A stretch of 61,463 nt of DNA from Clostridiales bacterium (GCA_029010715.1 JAQXKZ010000034.1:1-61463); one strand, 5' to 3'; positions 48,545 through 57,873 are shown, counted from the stretch's first letter. The notes: generated by a model from the sequence alone, not told the origin. Translations and numbers: made by a program.

Positions 48545-51184
48545 ATGAGTAAGAAATACGTGTACCTGTTTTCCGAAGGCAACGCCAATATGCGTGAGCT
48601 TCTGGGCGGCAAGGGTGCAAATCTGGCAGAGATGACCAATATCGGCCTGCCTGTACCCCAGGGCTTTACCATTACCACCGAGGCCTGCACCCAGTACTAC
48701 GAGGACGGCCGCCAGATCAACGACGAGATCATGGCAGAGATCATGGAGTACGTTGCAAAGATGGAGGAGATGAACGGCAAGAAGTTCGGCGACCTCAACA
48801 ACCCCATGCTCGTTTCCGTCCGCTCCGGCGCCCGCGCTTCCATGCCCGGCATGATGGACACCATACTCAACCTGGGTCTCAACGACGAGGTCGTCGCCGC
48901 CATGATCAAGGGCAACCCCGATCCCAAGTTCGAGCGTTTCGTATATGACTCCTACCGCCGCTTTATCCAGATGTTCTCCGACGTCGTTATGGAAGTCGGC
49001 AAGAAGTACTTTGAGCAGCTCATCGACAAGATGAAGGCCGAGAAGGGCGTCAGCTCCGACCTGGAGCTCGATGCGAACGACCTCAGGAAGCTCGCCGAGC
49101 AGTTCAAGGCCGAGTACAAGGCCCAGATCGGTCAGGACTTCCCCTCCGACCCCAAGGTCCAGCTGTACGAAGCTATCCGCGCGGTCTTCCGCTCCTGGGA
49201 TAACCCCAGAGCCAACGTCTACCGCCGCGACAACGATATCCCCTACTCCTGGGGCACCGCCGTCAACGTCATGCCGATGGTATTCGGCAACCTGAACGAG
49301 AACTCCGGTACCGGCGTCGCATTCACCCGTGACCCCGCCACCGGCGAGAAGAAGCTCATGGGCGAGTTCCTCGTCAATGCACAGGGCGAAGACGTCGTCG
49401 CCGGCGTCCGCACTCCCATGCCCATCGCCCAGATGGCTGAGCAGTTCCCCGAGGCATACTCCGACTTCGTCAAGGTCTGCAGCCTCCTCGAGAACCACTA
49501 CCACGACATGCAGGACATGGAGTTCACCGTCGAGAACGGCAAGCTCTACATGCTCCAGTGCCGCAACGGCAAGCGCACCGCGCAGGCCGCTCTGAAGATC
49601 GCATGCGACCTCGTTGACGAGGGCATGATCGATGAAAAGCAGGCAGTTCTGATGATCGACCCGAGAAACCTCGACACCCTGCTTCACCCCCAGTTCGACG
49701 CCGCCGCGCTCAAGGCCGCTACCCCCATCGGCAAGGGCCTGGGAGCTTCCCCCGGCGCCGCCTGCGGCAAGATCGTCTTTTCCGCTGAAGAGGCCAAGGA
49801 ATGGGCCGCACGCAAGGAGAAGGTCGTTCTGGTCCGTCTCGAGACCAGCCCCGAGGACATCGAAGGCATGAAGGCCGCGCAGGGCATCCTGACCGTCCGC
49901 GGCGGCATGACCAGCCACGCAGCCGTTGTCGCCCGCGGCATGGGCAAGTGCTGCGTCTCCGGCTGCGGCGATATCGCCATGGACGAGGCAAACAAGAAGT
50001 TCACCCTCGCAGGAAAGACCTTCACCGAGGGAGACTATATCTCCATCGACGGCTCCACCGGCAATATCTATGACGGCATCATCCCCACTGTCGACGCTAC
50101 CATCGCCGGCGAGTTCGGCCGCATCATGGCGTGGGCCGACAAGTACCGCCGCCTGAAGGTCCGCACCAACGCCGATACTCCCTACGACGCACGCAAGGCA
50201 CGTGAGCTGGGCGCACAGGGCATCGGCCTGACCCGTACCGAGCACATGTTCTTCGACAGCGACCGTATCGCCGCTTTCCGTGAAATGATCTGCTCCGACA
50301 CCAAGGAAGAGCGCGTCGCGGCTCTGGCAAAGCTCGAGCCGATGCAGCAGGAGGACTTCGAGGGTATTTACGAGGCCATGGAGGGCATGCCCGTAACCAT
50401 CCGCTTCCTGGATCCCCCTCTCCACGAGTTCGTTCCCACCGAGGAAGCCGACATCGAGGCTCTCGCAAAGGCTCAGAACAAGAGCGTTGAGCAGATAAAG
50501 ACCATTATTGCTTCCCTGCATGAGTTCAACCCCATGATGGGTCACCGCGGCTGCCGTCTGGCTGTCACCTTCCCCGAGATCGCGGAGATGCAGACCCGTG
50601 CCGTTATCAAGGCAGCTCTCGCTGTTCAGGCGCGTCACCCCGACTGGAACATGGTACCCGAGATCATGATCCCGCTGGTCGGCGAGGTCAAGGAGCTCAA
50701 GTACGTCAAGGACACCGTCGCCGCCGTAGCAGATAAGCTGATCGCCGATGCCGGCTCCGACATGAAGTACCTCGTCGGTACCATGATCGAGATCCCGAGA
50801 GCCGCTCTGACCGCGGACCAGATCGCCACCGAGGCCGAGTTCTTCTCCTTCGGCACCAACGACCTGACCCAGATGACCTTCGGCTTCAGCCGCGACGACG
50901 CGGGCAAGTTCCTCGGCGCTTACTACGACACCAAGATCTACGAGAGCGATCCGTTTGCACGTCTCGACCAGGTCGGCGTGGGCAAGCTGGTCTCCATGGC
51001 TGCAAAGCTCGGCCGCGAGACACGTCCCGAGCTGCACCTCGGCATCTGCGGCGAGCACGGCGGCGACCCCAGCTCCGTCGAGTTCTGCCACAAGGTCGGT
51101 CTGGACTACGTGTCCTGCAGCCCGTTCCGCGTTCCTATCGCACGTCTTGCCGCCGCTCAGGCAGCTATCAAGGATATGAAGTAA
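48545..51184 (+). CDS. ppdK: Pyruvate, phosphate dikinase
   Basis: An 879-residue enzyme that interconverts pyruvate, ATP and phosphate with phosphoenolpyruvate, AMP and pyrophosphate; in anaerobes it often runs in glycolysis or gluconeogenesis. N-terminal ATP-grasp (KYVYLFSEGNANMRELLGGK, VSVRSGARASMPGMMDT), central swivelling domain with the phospho-His in ILTVRGGMTSHAAVVARGMG, and a C-terminal PEP/pyruvate barrel (GIGLTRTEHMFFD, LVGTMIEIPRAALTAD, FFSFGTNDLTQMTFGFSRDD). Length and motifs are standard. ATG 48545 follows GAAAGGA. It is monocistronic and ends at a bidirectional terminator. Confidence 0.98.
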   Translation: MSKKYVYLFSEGNANMRELLGGKGANLAEMTNIGLPVPQGFTITTEACTQYYEDGRQINDEIMAEIMEYVAKMEEMNGKKFGDLNNPMLVSVRSGARASMPGMMDTILNLGLNDEVVAAMIKGNPDPKFERFVYDSYRRFIQMFSDVVMEVGKKYFEQLIDKMKAEKGVSSDLELDANDLRKLAEQFKAEYKAQIGQDFPSDPKVQLYEAIRAVFRSWDNPRANVYRRDNDIPYSWGTAVNVMPMVFGNLNENSGTGVAFTRDPATGEKKLMGEFLVNAQGEDVVAGVRTPMPIAQMAEQFPEAYSDFVKVCSLLENHYHDMQDMEFTVENGKLYMLQCRNGKRTAQAALKIACDLVDEGMIDEKQAVLMIDPRNLDTLLHPQFDAAALKAATPIGKGLGASPGAACGKIVFSAEEAKEWAARKEKVVLVRLETSPEDIEGMKAAQGILTVRGGMTSHAAVVARGMGKCCVSGCGDIAMDEANKKFTLAGKTFTEGDYISIDGSTGNIYDGIIPTVDATIAGEFGRIMAWADKYRRLKVRTNADTPYDARKARELGAQGIGLTRTEHMFFDSDRIAAFREMICSDTKEERVAALAKLEPMQQEDFEGIYEAMEGMPVTIRFLDPPLHEFVPTEEADIEALAKAQNKSVEQIKTIIASLHEFNPMMGHRGCRLAVTFPEIAEMQTRAVIKAALAVQARHPDWNMVPEIMIPLVGEVKELKYVKDTVAAVADKLIADAGSDMKYLVGTMIEIPRAALTADQIATEAEFFSFGTNDLTQMTFGFSRDDAGKFLGAYYDTKIYESDPFARLDQVGVGKLVSMAAKLGRETRPELHLGICGEHGGDPSSVEFCHKVGLDYVSCSPFRVPIARLAAAQAAIKDMK

Positions 51185-51236
51185 TACTGCAATTCATCTC
51201 CGGGAACGCTGCCCTGAAAAATGGATGAAATAAAAG

Positions 51237-51270
51237 GATCCCGCTGCCCGTTAAGGGCGGCGGGATTCTT
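51237..51270. terminator. Bidirectional terminator between ppdK and lipoprotein gene
   Basis: GATCCCGC plus GCCC pair with GGGC plus GCGGGATT around GTTAA. The plus strand ends in CTTACA and the minus strand in CCTTTTATTT, so it best serves the minus-strand lipoprotein but also ends ppdK. Confidence 0.75.
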
Positions 51271-51344
51271 ACATGCCGTCGAAAAACTGTTGCCGAGCAG
51301 CGTGACAGGCGAGCGTACATGACGGAGAGCCGTGCCGCGGCAGC

Positions 51345-52814
51345 TCAGTACGGGAAGCTGACATCGGAGCCGAGCGCTTTATATGTCCGCTCGCATACGG
51401 CGAGACCGCTGACGCTGCTGCCGTCCTCAAAGTAGATGGTGAGGTCGGCGTAAAACACGGCATAGCTGAGCTGACCGTCAGCGGTGACGATTATCATGCC
51501 GCTCAGATCGTTCTGATCGTAGCCGGTACACTCATATATCAGCCCGGAGAGGTCGGAGCGGATACATGAAAGGGTCTGGTCATAGAACATGAAGGCAAGG
51601 GCGTCAGTTATTCCGAAGCTGAAAACGCTGTCGGAATCCTTATACTGCCGCGAGACCGAGTGGTAATCGGGCAGGTAATCGGGGCTGCAGCCGCCGAGAA
51701 AGTCGGCGTAGACCAGCGGCAGCATGTCGGCGGCCAGGACTTCTTCGGCATTGCTGCTGCCGTCAGAGTAGGCGCAGGAGAAAACGCCCCCGTCATAGTC
51801 CTCGGTGAAGCTCGTGTCCGCGTCACTGCCGTTATAGGCAAGATAGATACTTGCGTCGGAATGGTATTTCAGACTGCCGCTGTTCATGTCGGCGAGAAAA
51901 ACAGCGTCAGTGGAGAGCGCGGTAGTGGCGGACACGCCGGCAAGGCTGCCGTCGAAGGTGAGCGAGGTGCTGTACTCCGCACCCTCGCTGAGCTGCAGAG
52001 AGGATAAGGCCTTGTAAAGATCACGGTAGGCACTGATGTCATCGACCTCAATATAGGAGGCGAGCTTGGCGGGGACGCTGATGTCTATATCCTCGTTGTG
52101 GGACAGCAGTGTCTCGCTGATGTCTATCCTGAAGGTGGCGTCCATGTTGCCGTAGCATACGGCGGAGCAGATGAAGCTGGCTTTGATGTTCCTGACATAG
52201 CCCTCATCGCTCAGAGTGACGGTCCCGTGCGCATCCATATTGTCGCTGTGGACCAGAATACCGCTGCCGCCGAACTCGCCGGCGAAGTATTCTTTGAACT
52301 CCTGCGTGGGAGCGCTGAACTCGATGACGGCGCCGCCCTCTTCGGAGACGAGCACGGCGGAGGTGAAATCCTCGGGCTTTAAGCTGATGGACTCGGATTC
52401 CATGAATGCGTCGAATCCGTCGCGGTCCATGGCAGAGCTGTACTCGCCGTAGGCGGCGCTGACGAAGAGCTTGCTGCCGTCGTAGTAATACTCGGAGGAA
52501 TTGTCACCGGTGCAGACGACCTTGTATTCGGGCTGGCCGCCGGTCAGGCCCCTGGCCTTGGTGCGCTGCTCAACGCTGCTGGTCACGGTGCTGCCTGCGA
52601 AGGAGATCTCCGTGGTGTTGGAGCTGTCGACATCGAAGGAGTCCCAGCTGCCGGATATCTCTTCCGCTTTCTGCCACAGCTCCATGGGGCTCGGCGTGGC
52701 TTCGGCAGCCGGGACGGCGGACGGAGACTGCGCAGACTTTGAAGGAATAAGGCTGCAGCTTGAAAAAACGGGGATGAACATGAGAGAAAGGAGCGCGGCA
52801 AGTACCTTTTTCAT
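51345..52814 (-). CDS. Large lipoprotein of unknown function
   Basis: A 489-residue surface lipoprotein. Signal peptide MKKVLAALLSLMFIPVFSSC ends at a lipobox S-S-C (Cys20); a Ser/Pro/Ala-rich linker follows. The mature part is Ser-, Asp- and Tyr-rich and made of two similar halves with repeated beta patterns, for example SLKPEDFTSAVLVSEEGGAV and SDASIYLAYNGSDADTSFTE, as in LolA/LppX-like or DUF6612-type folds that may carry lipids. No enzyme motif is visible. The promoter (minus strand TTGACA/TATTAT, 52891-52863) is strong and the ribosome site is AGAAAG. Single gene. Confidence 0.75.
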   Translation of the reverse strand: MKKVLAALLSLMFIPVFSSCSLIPSKSAQSPSAVPAAEATPSPMELWQKAEEISGSWDSFDVDSSNTTEISFAGSTVTSSVEQRTKARGLTGGQPEYKVVCTGDNSSEYYYDGSKLFVSAAYGEYSSAMDRDGFDAFMESESISLKPEDFTSAVLVSEEGGAVIEFSAPTQEFKEYFAGEFGGSGILVHSDNMDAHGTVTLSDEGYVRNIKASFICSAVCYGNMDATFRIDISETLLSHNEDIDISVPAKLASYIEVDDISAYRDLYKALSSLQLSEGAEYSTSLTFDGSLAGVSATTALSTDAVFLADMNSGSLKYHSDASIYLAYNGSDADTSFTEDYDGGVFSCAYSDGSSNAEEVLAADMLPLVYADFLGGCSPDYLPDYHSVSRQYKDSDSVFSFGITDALAFMFYDQTLSCIRSDLSGLIYECTGYDQNDLSGMIIVTADGQLSYAVFYADLTIYFEDGSSVSGLAVCERTYKALGSDVSFPY

Positions 52815-52862
52815 TTCATGGCCTTCTTTCTGTGTGGCTCTTATTTTAATTCGCTGTAGTAA

Positions 52863-52891
52863 ATAATACCATGCGTATATTCTTATGTCAA
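52863..52891 (-). promoter_or_regulatory. Sigma-A promoter of the large lipoprotein
   Basis: On the minus strand TTGACA (52891-52886) and TATTAT (52868-52863) are 17 bases apart. Confidence 0.8.
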
Positions 52892-53116
52892 CCTGATGCG
52901 GGCCGGTGGTATACAGGGAAAGTTAATACATATTTTACAAGTGACGTATTCAGCCGCAGGATGCACGGACAGGCGGAAATATGATACAAAATGTGTGCAT
53001 AACGTCAAAAGAACCGCGCCGCTTCCGACGGCTTTTTTGTGACAAATGCGGGATAATCGGACTGAAGCGGCTGCGTGCGGAGAGCTCTGCCGGCAGAGCG
53101 TGAGTGCGGCGGCCAC

Positions 53117-53145
53117 TTGATTTTAAAACGGTTTTTTTGTATACT
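53117..53145 (+). promoter_or_regulatory. Sigma-A promoter of the second lipoprotein
   Basis: TTGATT (53117-53122) and TATACT (53140-53145) are 17 bases apart, about 60 bases before the likely start. Confidence 0.7.
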
Positions 53146-53212
53146 TTGCCTGTATTACTCCGGACCGGCAGGAGATATGCGGCGTGTGTACCGTGAAAGG
53201 AGCGGATTTGGA

Positions 53213-54127
53213 TTGAACAGAAAGCCAGGAAGAATACTTGCCCTGATACTGTGCGCGGCGATGTGCCTTACGCTTGCGGGCTGCTCGTCGAGCCTGAGCG
53301 CCATGCTTACGGTCAAAAAATGCTACAAAGCTATCTCCGAGCTGAGAAGCGCATGTTTTGATCTGACGGCGACGATAAACGCCACCGCCGGCGATGAGCC
53401 GGTGGAGATAGATATTACGGGTGAATGCGAGTGCATATTCGACCCGTTCACAGTGTACATAGACGCCAGGGCCGATCTGGGAAAGATGGGCAGGCTCAGT
53501 GTCCCGATGTATATTGCCATGGAGGACGGGCAGCTTAATATATATGTGGGACTGAATATCGCGAGGGAGCCGATATGGCTCGCGTGGGTAATAAAGACCA
53601 GCGGCGAACAGCCTGCGGAGATAGACGTGCCGGGAATAATCGCACTGTTTGAAAACAACACGCAGCCTGTGTCCAAGTCCGAGGAGGAGCAGCTCGGTGA
53701 GGAGACGAAGGTGATCCCGCTGACACTGGAGCTGCCGGGGCATCTCCTGACGGAGGCGGTCAGCAGCGGCTCCGTGCCGAAGGGCGGGAAGATGGACAAT
53801 ATCGTCATCACCGCGCTTGTCGACAAGCAGACCTATCTGCCGATACGGATCAGCGCGGACATCGCGCCGCTGCTGCAGTATATCATTGACGAGGCCGACC
53901 TGAAGTATTTTCCGGAGATAAGGGTAGACAGCGTACCCGTGGAGCTGAACGTGACCGCTACGGATACAATAGAGTCGATTACTCTGCCGGATTCCAGAAG
54001 GAACGCGGTCGTGATAACGCCTGAACAGACGCAGGAGCCCGAACAGACGCAGACGCCTGAACAGACGCAGGAGCCGGCCGGAACGGCGGCGCCCGAAGAG
54101 AGCGCCGCGGCAGAGCCGGCGGCATAA
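53213..54127 (+). CDS. Lipoprotein of unknown function with EQTQEP repeats
   Basis: About 304 residues. TTG 53213 is preferred because AAAGGAG lies 10 bases before it and the protein then begins with a normal signal peptide, NRKPGRILALILCAAMCL, with lipobox L-A-G-C. An ATG at 53177 is the alternative. The mature domain (LTVKKCYKAISELRSACFDL, then GRLSVPMYIAMEDGQLNIYV) is beta-rich, similar in style to the large lipoprotein next door and to LppX/DUF6612-type proteins. The tail contains four P-E-Q-T-Q-type repeats and an Ala/Glu-rich end, probably a flexible cell-wall spacer, though such a spacer at the C terminus is unusual. Function unknown. Confidence 0.75.
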   Translation: MNRKPGRILALILCAAMCLTLAGCSSSLSAMLTVKKCYKAISELRSACFDLTATINATAGDEPVEIDITGECECIFDPFTVYIDARADLGKMGRLSVPMYIAMEDGQLNIYVGLNIAREPIWLAWVIKTSGEQPAEIDVPGIIALFENNTQPVSKSEEEQLGEETKVIPLTLELPGHLLTEAVSSGSVPKGGKMDNIVITALVDKQTYLPIRISADIAPLLQYIIDEADLKYFPEIRVDSVPVELNVTATDTIESITLPDSRRNAVVITPEQTQEPEQTQTPEQTQEPAGTAAPEESAAAEPAA

Positions 54128-54141
54128 AAGAACAGAACAGC

Positions 54142-54174
54142 AAAATCCGCAGACCATAGTGTCTGCGGATTTTG
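54142..54174. terminator. Bidirectional terminator after the second lipoprotein
   Basis: AAAATCCGCAGAC pairs perfectly with GTCTGCGGATTTT around CATAGT. The T and A runs on each side let it act on both strands, ending the lipoprotein gene and backing up the 6S RNA terminator. Confidence 0.85.
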
Positions 54175-54181
54175 CTGTAAC

Positions 54182-54407
54182 GAAAAACTTCCCCCGGGCG
54201 CTATGCGCCGGGGGAAGGCCCCGCAAATGCCGTGCTGGCCCAATTATAACCTGCACAAAAGGGCAGGTGGGTCGCCTAAGTTCTGTTTCGCTGCTTCCAA
54301 CTTCCGGGTATCCGGGAGGCCTGCAATCCGCAGACTCAAATCGGCATCCCTTATTAGAGATGTGGGTTTAATGGGCCACAGGGTCTTGAAAGACGACACG
54401 CACACAG
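54182..54407 (-). ncRNA. ssrS: Probable 6S RNA (ssrS)
   Basis: There is no protein gene in 54175-54503, but the minus strand looks like a structured RNA transcript. It would start near 54407 after an AT-rich -10-like region (TACAAT at 54418-54413), and ends at a strong terminator, CTTCCCCCGG/CCGGGGGAAG (54188-54217) followed by TTTTT. The RNA of about 190 bases before the terminator has words I associate with clostridial 6S RNA: GTCTTTCAAGACCCTGTGG near the 5' side and GAACTTAGGCGACCCACCTG near the 3' side, and its ends can pair (CCTGC with GCGGG). 6S RNA mimics an open promoter and binds sigma-A RNA polymerase in stationary phase. A covariance-model search is needed to be sure. Confidence 0.65.
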
Positions 54408-54503
54408 CAGGAATTGTATTTGTATTCTCGTTTATGCCGGGGCAATTCCAGCATATGCCGCACGGCGGGGAAAAATGACGCTGTTCAGGCCGGAATATGA
54501 AAC

Positions 54504-54788
54504 TCAGTCCTCGTCCTCATCGTCAAACAGAAGAACGGAAAAATGCTCATACACGTCCTGAAGCTCATCCTCGTCGTCAATGGACTCAAACAGCTCGTCA
54601 CCGTTTTCGTCAATCACGGAACGGAGAATAACGATGCCGTAGTCGGGATCGTCCTCGTCCATGTCCGCGGGGAGAAAGGCCACAAAGGTCTGATCTTTAT
54701 AATCCATCGTGTCAAGTACCTCAAGTTCAAACTCGGTACCGTCGTCATCAACTATAGTTATATAATCGCTGCCGAATTCCTCGCTCAT
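54504..54788 (-). CDS. DUF1292 protein (YrzB family)
   Basis: A 94-residue acidic protein: DYITIVDDDGTEFELEVLDT, then FVAFLPADMDEDDPDYGIVI and a strongly acidic end. This matches DUF1292, a conserved Firmicutes family often found with ruvX and other housekeeping genes; function unknown. The promoter is clear on the minus strand: TTGATT (54848-54843) and TACAAT (54825-54820), 17 bases apart. GGAGG lies before the ATG. Confidence 0.9.
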   Translation of the reverse strand: MSEEFGSDYITIVDDDGTEFELEVLDTMDYKDQTFVAFLPADMDEDDPDYGIVILRSVIDENGDELFESIDDEDELQDVYEHFSVLLFDDEDED

Positions 54789-54819
54789 AACACATTACCT
54801 CCTGATGGTATCTGAACGT

Positions 54820-54848
54820 ATTGTATACCATGACGGAAAATAAATCAA
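54820..54848 (-). promoter_or_regulatory. Sigma-A promoter of the DUF1292 gene
   Basis: TTGATT and TACAAT on the minus strand with a 17-base spacer, about 30 bases before the start codon. Confidence 0.75.
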
Positions 54849-54890
54849 CTGTTTATGCGCGGCTGTTGGGAGCATTTCTTCGCACGGAGT

Positions 54891-55232
54891 TTATGAGCCG
54901 AGATCCTCCAGCAGACGCAGCAGCGCCTGGGTATCGGCTACGGGAATACCGCCGCGGAGCATGGCCCGGTCGGCAGAGCGCAGGCCGGCGGTCTCAATGG
55001 CGGTCACGGACAGGGGGGATTTGTCGCGCCGGCCGGCGTAGACGGCGACGCGGCCGTTGCTGTCGCGCAGGTAGTATTCGGCGCTGTCAGCGCCGAGCAT
55101 GAACTGCGCGTAGACCTCCTCCGGTACCGCGCCGGCGGAGACACGGTGCATGCTTCTGTATGCCGCGCAGCAGGAGATGACAGCCGCCGACATCAGACAC
55201 AGCAGCAGGCCGATCCTTATTTTAAGCCGCAC
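54891..55232 (-). CDS. Small membrane-anchored protein with BofC-C-like domain
   Basis: 113 residues if started at the GTG at 55232, which has AAAGGAG 8 bases upstream; the longer reading has none. Residues 5-25 are a signal anchor (IGLLLCLMSAAVISCCAAYR). The C-terminal half, EYYLRDSNGRVAVYAGRRDK, then GIPVADTQALLRLLEDLGS, follows the pattern of the C-terminal domain of BofC-related proteins (Y-x-L-R-x-x-x-G-R-x-A-V-Y ... L-L-E-D). BofC itself controls SpoIVB in sporulating bacilli, but many small proteins share only this domain, so a sporulation role is not claimed. Single gene. Confidence 0.65.
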   Translation of the reverse strand: MRLKIRIGLLLCLMSAAVISCCAAYRSMHRVSAGAVPEEVYAQFMLGADSAEYYLRDSNGRVAVYAGRRDKSPLSVTAIETAGLRSADRAMLRGGIPVADTQALLRLLEDLGS

Positions 55233-55546
55233 TTGAAAGACTCCTTTCCGTACATATGGGCCGCGCCGGAACACAAGCCGGGCACGGACATACAAGAAGT
55301 ATCTGCCGGGAGAGGAAAAATATACATGCGCTCACCCGGCGGGGCGCCGAAACGAGGATGCGGTGCAGAGGCAGGAGCTATGCCTTCCGGCAAAAAGGGT
55401 ATAATCAGTCTTGGGCGTAAAAATTTACATTTTCTCTACCGCAGTTTGACAGCCTGTGTTATAATTATAATTCAGTGTATAATAACAAGTACGTGTGCGC
55501 TTTTGAGCCTGATAATTCTCCGCGATAAGGAGGCGCTTGCAGTTTG
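55233..55546. other. Intergenic region before the class A PBP gene
   Basis: No gene is supported. It contains TTGACA at 55446-55451 and several TATAAT-like boxes (55460, 55466, 55478), none at 16-18 bases, so the true promoter is uncertain. AAGGAGG at 55527-55533 serves the PBP gene. Confidence 0.5.
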
Positions 55547-57817
55547 ATGAACAAAGAAAACAATAAAGGCAAAAAAACCGATAAAAAACAAAGCCCTGAA
55601 AACATAAAAAGTTCCGGTAAGAACCCCAGGCTTGTAATGAAGGCGGCTGACATAACGGTGGACATGGTCTCGGCCACAGTCAGTTCGGTATTAAAGGTGC
55701 TCGGCACGGTGATGCTGATACTGCTGGTATCAGGAATGATGTTCGCGTGCGTGTTTGCATACTATGTAAAGACCTGCCTTACGCCGAGACTGGATCTCTC
55801 ACTGGAGGACTTCAAGCTCAACGAATCGAGCACCATCTGGTACCAGGATTCGGTGGACGAATGGCGTGAGCTGGCCACGCTCTCCGGCGAGGAGAAGCGC
55901 GTATGGGTAGACTACGACCAGATCCCCTGGTACATGGAGAAGGCGCTCGTGGCCATAGAGGACAAGCGCTTTTATGAGCACAAGGGGGTGGACTGGTACC
56001 GCACGGCCGGAGCTTTCGTCACGATATTCACCCGCGGTGAAAGCGGATACGGCGGCTCGACCATTACGCAGCAGCTCATAAAGAATCTGACCGGCGAGAA
56101 GGAGGTCACGATACAGCGCAAGCTGACCGAAATATTCGCGGCGCTGGAGCTGGAGAAAAATTACGACAAGCAGGAGATAATGGAGTGGTACCTCAACGCC
56201 GTCTACTTCGGGGAGGGCTGCTGGGGCGTGCAGACCGCAGCGCAGACCTACTTCGGCAAGGACGTCTCCGAGCTGTCGATGGCGGAGTGCGCCTCGATCG
56301 TCGGCATAACCAACCTGCCGACATACTACGATCCCTTCTACAGCAAGCAGAACAACAAGGAACGTCAGGAGACCATCCTGCGCGAGATGTATGAGCAGGG
56401 TTATATAGACCACGAGCAGTACAGGCAGGCCGTGGCGGAGGAGTTGGTGTTCACACATTCGCCCGACGAGAACTACACGCAGGAGATCATGTCGTATTAT
56501 ACCGAGACGGTCATAGAGGACGTGACGCAGGACCTCATGAAACAGAAGGGAATAAGCCATGACACGGCCCGCACCCTGCTGCTCAACGGCGGATATCAGA
56601 TATACAGCTGCATCGACGCAGACATCCAGAACTGCGTGGACGCCGTGTACTCCGACCTCACGGCAATACCCAGGACGGCTTACAGCGAGCAGCAGCTGCA
56701 GAGCGCTATTGTGATAATGGACCCGTATGACGGCAGAATACTCGCCCTCTCCGGCGGCGTCGGCGAAAAGGACCGCAACTTCCCCCTGAACCGCGCGACC
56801 GGCACTTACCGTTCGCCGGGTTCATCAATAAAACCCATCGCGTCTTACGGCCCGGCGGTAGACCTGGGCCTGATCACCCCGGACACACTGGTCAACGACT
56901 CGGCAAACATTACACTCAGCGGCACGAGCTGGTACCCGAACAACGACAGCTACACCAATTACGGCGTGGTCACGATATATTCGGCGCTCCAATACTCGCT
57001 GAACACGGTCGCGGCGCAGATCGTCGACAAGCTGCCCCTCGGACCGCAGACATCCTATGACTACCTCACGACCCATCTGGGAGTGACCAGCCTTGTTCCG
57101 GAGGACTGCAACTACGCGCCGATGGCGCTGGGACAGCTTACCAACGGCATAACCGTGCGCGAAATGGCACAGGCCTACTGCGCGTTTGTAAACGACGGTA
57201 TCTTCACCTACGGCCGCACCTACTCCGCAGTGACCGACAAGGACGGAAACGTAATCATCGACAATTCACCGAGCACCATACAGGCATTCAAGCCCAACAC
57301 GGCCTACACCATGACCTACATGATGCAGAACGGCGTCGAAAACGGCACCGGCGGCGAGGCCGCTCTCTGGACCATGCCGGTCGCCGGTAAGACCGGCACC
57401 TCCGGCAACTATCAGGACCGCTGGTTCGTCGGCTGTACGCCGTACTATGTGGCGGCAGTCTGGACCGGCTACGACACGCCGGAGCGCATACACGTCGGCG
57501 GCAACCCCGCGGCGCAGCTCTGGAAAAAGGTCATGACTCCCGTCCATGACGGGCTGCCCTGGGAGGCTTTCACCTATCCGTATCTCGGGCCGAACACGGG
57601 CATATTCGGCATCGAGGACAAGGCTGACATCGGAACGGGAGACGAATTCCTCGACGAGGACAACGGCTTCAGCTCCGGCGGCAGCTCCGACGACGCCTAC
57701 AGCGGCGGAGGCTCCTATACGGGAGGCGGCTCATATTCCGGAGATGACTCCTATAATGGAGGGACTTCCGGCGGGGATGAATTCCTCAGCGGCGGCGGTG
57801 GCCGCATGAGCTGGTAA
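55547..57817 (+). CDS. Class A penicillin-binding protein (PBP1A-type)
   Basis: A 756-residue bifunctional peptidoglycan synthase. ATG 55547 is taken; a TTG three bases earlier is possible. A basic cytoplasmic start is followed by one membrane anchor (VLGTVMLILLVSGMMFACVF, about 48-70). The glycosyltransferase (GT51) domain shows AIEDKRFYEHKGVDWYRT and GYGGSTITQQLIKN; the transpeptidase has the S-x-x-K in YRSPGSSIKPIASYG, S-x-N in ALQYSLNTVAAQ and K-T-G in PVAGKTGTSGNYQDRW. The C-terminal 45 residues are a Gly/Ser/Asp-rich low-complexity tail (GGSYTGGGSYSGDDSYN). It links glycan strands and peptides at the outer membrane face. Single transcription unit. Confidence 0.95.
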   Translation: MNKENNKGKKTDKKQSPENIKSSGKNPRLVMKAADITVDMVSATVSSVLKVLGTVMLILLVSGMMFACVFAYYVKTCLTPRLDLSLEDFKLNESSTIWYQDSVDEWRELATLSGEEKRVWVDYDQIPWYMEKALVAIEDKRFYEHKGVDWYRTAGAFVTIFTRGESGYGGSTITQQLIKNLTGEKEVTIQRKLTEIFAALELEKNYDKQEIMEWYLNAVYFGEGCWGVQTAAQTYFGKDVSELSMAECASIVGITNLPTYYDPFYSKQNNKERQETILREMYEQGYIDHEQYRQAVAEELVFTHSPDENYTQEIMSYYTETVIEDVTQDLMKQKGISHDTARTLLLNGGYQIYSCIDADIQNCVDAVYSDLTAIPRTAYSEQQLQSAIVIMDPYDGRILALSGGVGEKDRNFPLNRATGTYRSPGSSIKPIASYGPAVDLGLITPDTLVNDSANITLSGTSWYPNNDSYTNYGVVTIYSALQYSLNTVAAQIVDKLPLGPQTSYDYLTTHLGVTSLVPEDCNYAPMALGQLTNGITVREMAQAYCAFVNDGIFTYGRTYSAVTDKDGNVIIDNSPSTIQAFKPNTAYTMTYMMQNGVENGTGGEAALWTMPVAGKTGTSGNYQDRWFVGCTPYYVAAVWTGYDTPERIHVGGNPAAQLWKKVMTPVHDGLPWEAFTYPYLGPNTGIFGIEDKADIGTGDEFLDEDNGFSSGGSSDDAYSGGGSYTGGGSYSGDDSYNGGTSGGDEFLSGGGGRMSW

Positions 57818-57873
57818 ACATGCCGCAGAACGGCATAAAAACGCCTGATTCCGGCAGCTTCCATTATTTGGAG

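Larger units (their letters stand above)
52815..53212. other. Divergent intergenic region between two lipoprotein genes
   Basis: No gene is supported in these 398 bases. Contents: the minus-strand promoter at 52863-52891, an AT-rich spacer, and the plus-strand promoter at 53117-53145 for the second lipoprotein. Confidence 0.6.

Noticed and set aside
48317-51091. A 924-residue minus-strand open frame
   Set aside because: Antisense of ppdK caused by codon bias; no start context and no family likeness.
57640-57817. Gly/Ser repeats at the end of the PBP as a possible minisatellite
   Set aside because: Low-complexity tails are common in class A PBPs of Firmicutes, and the DNA repeats are not regular.
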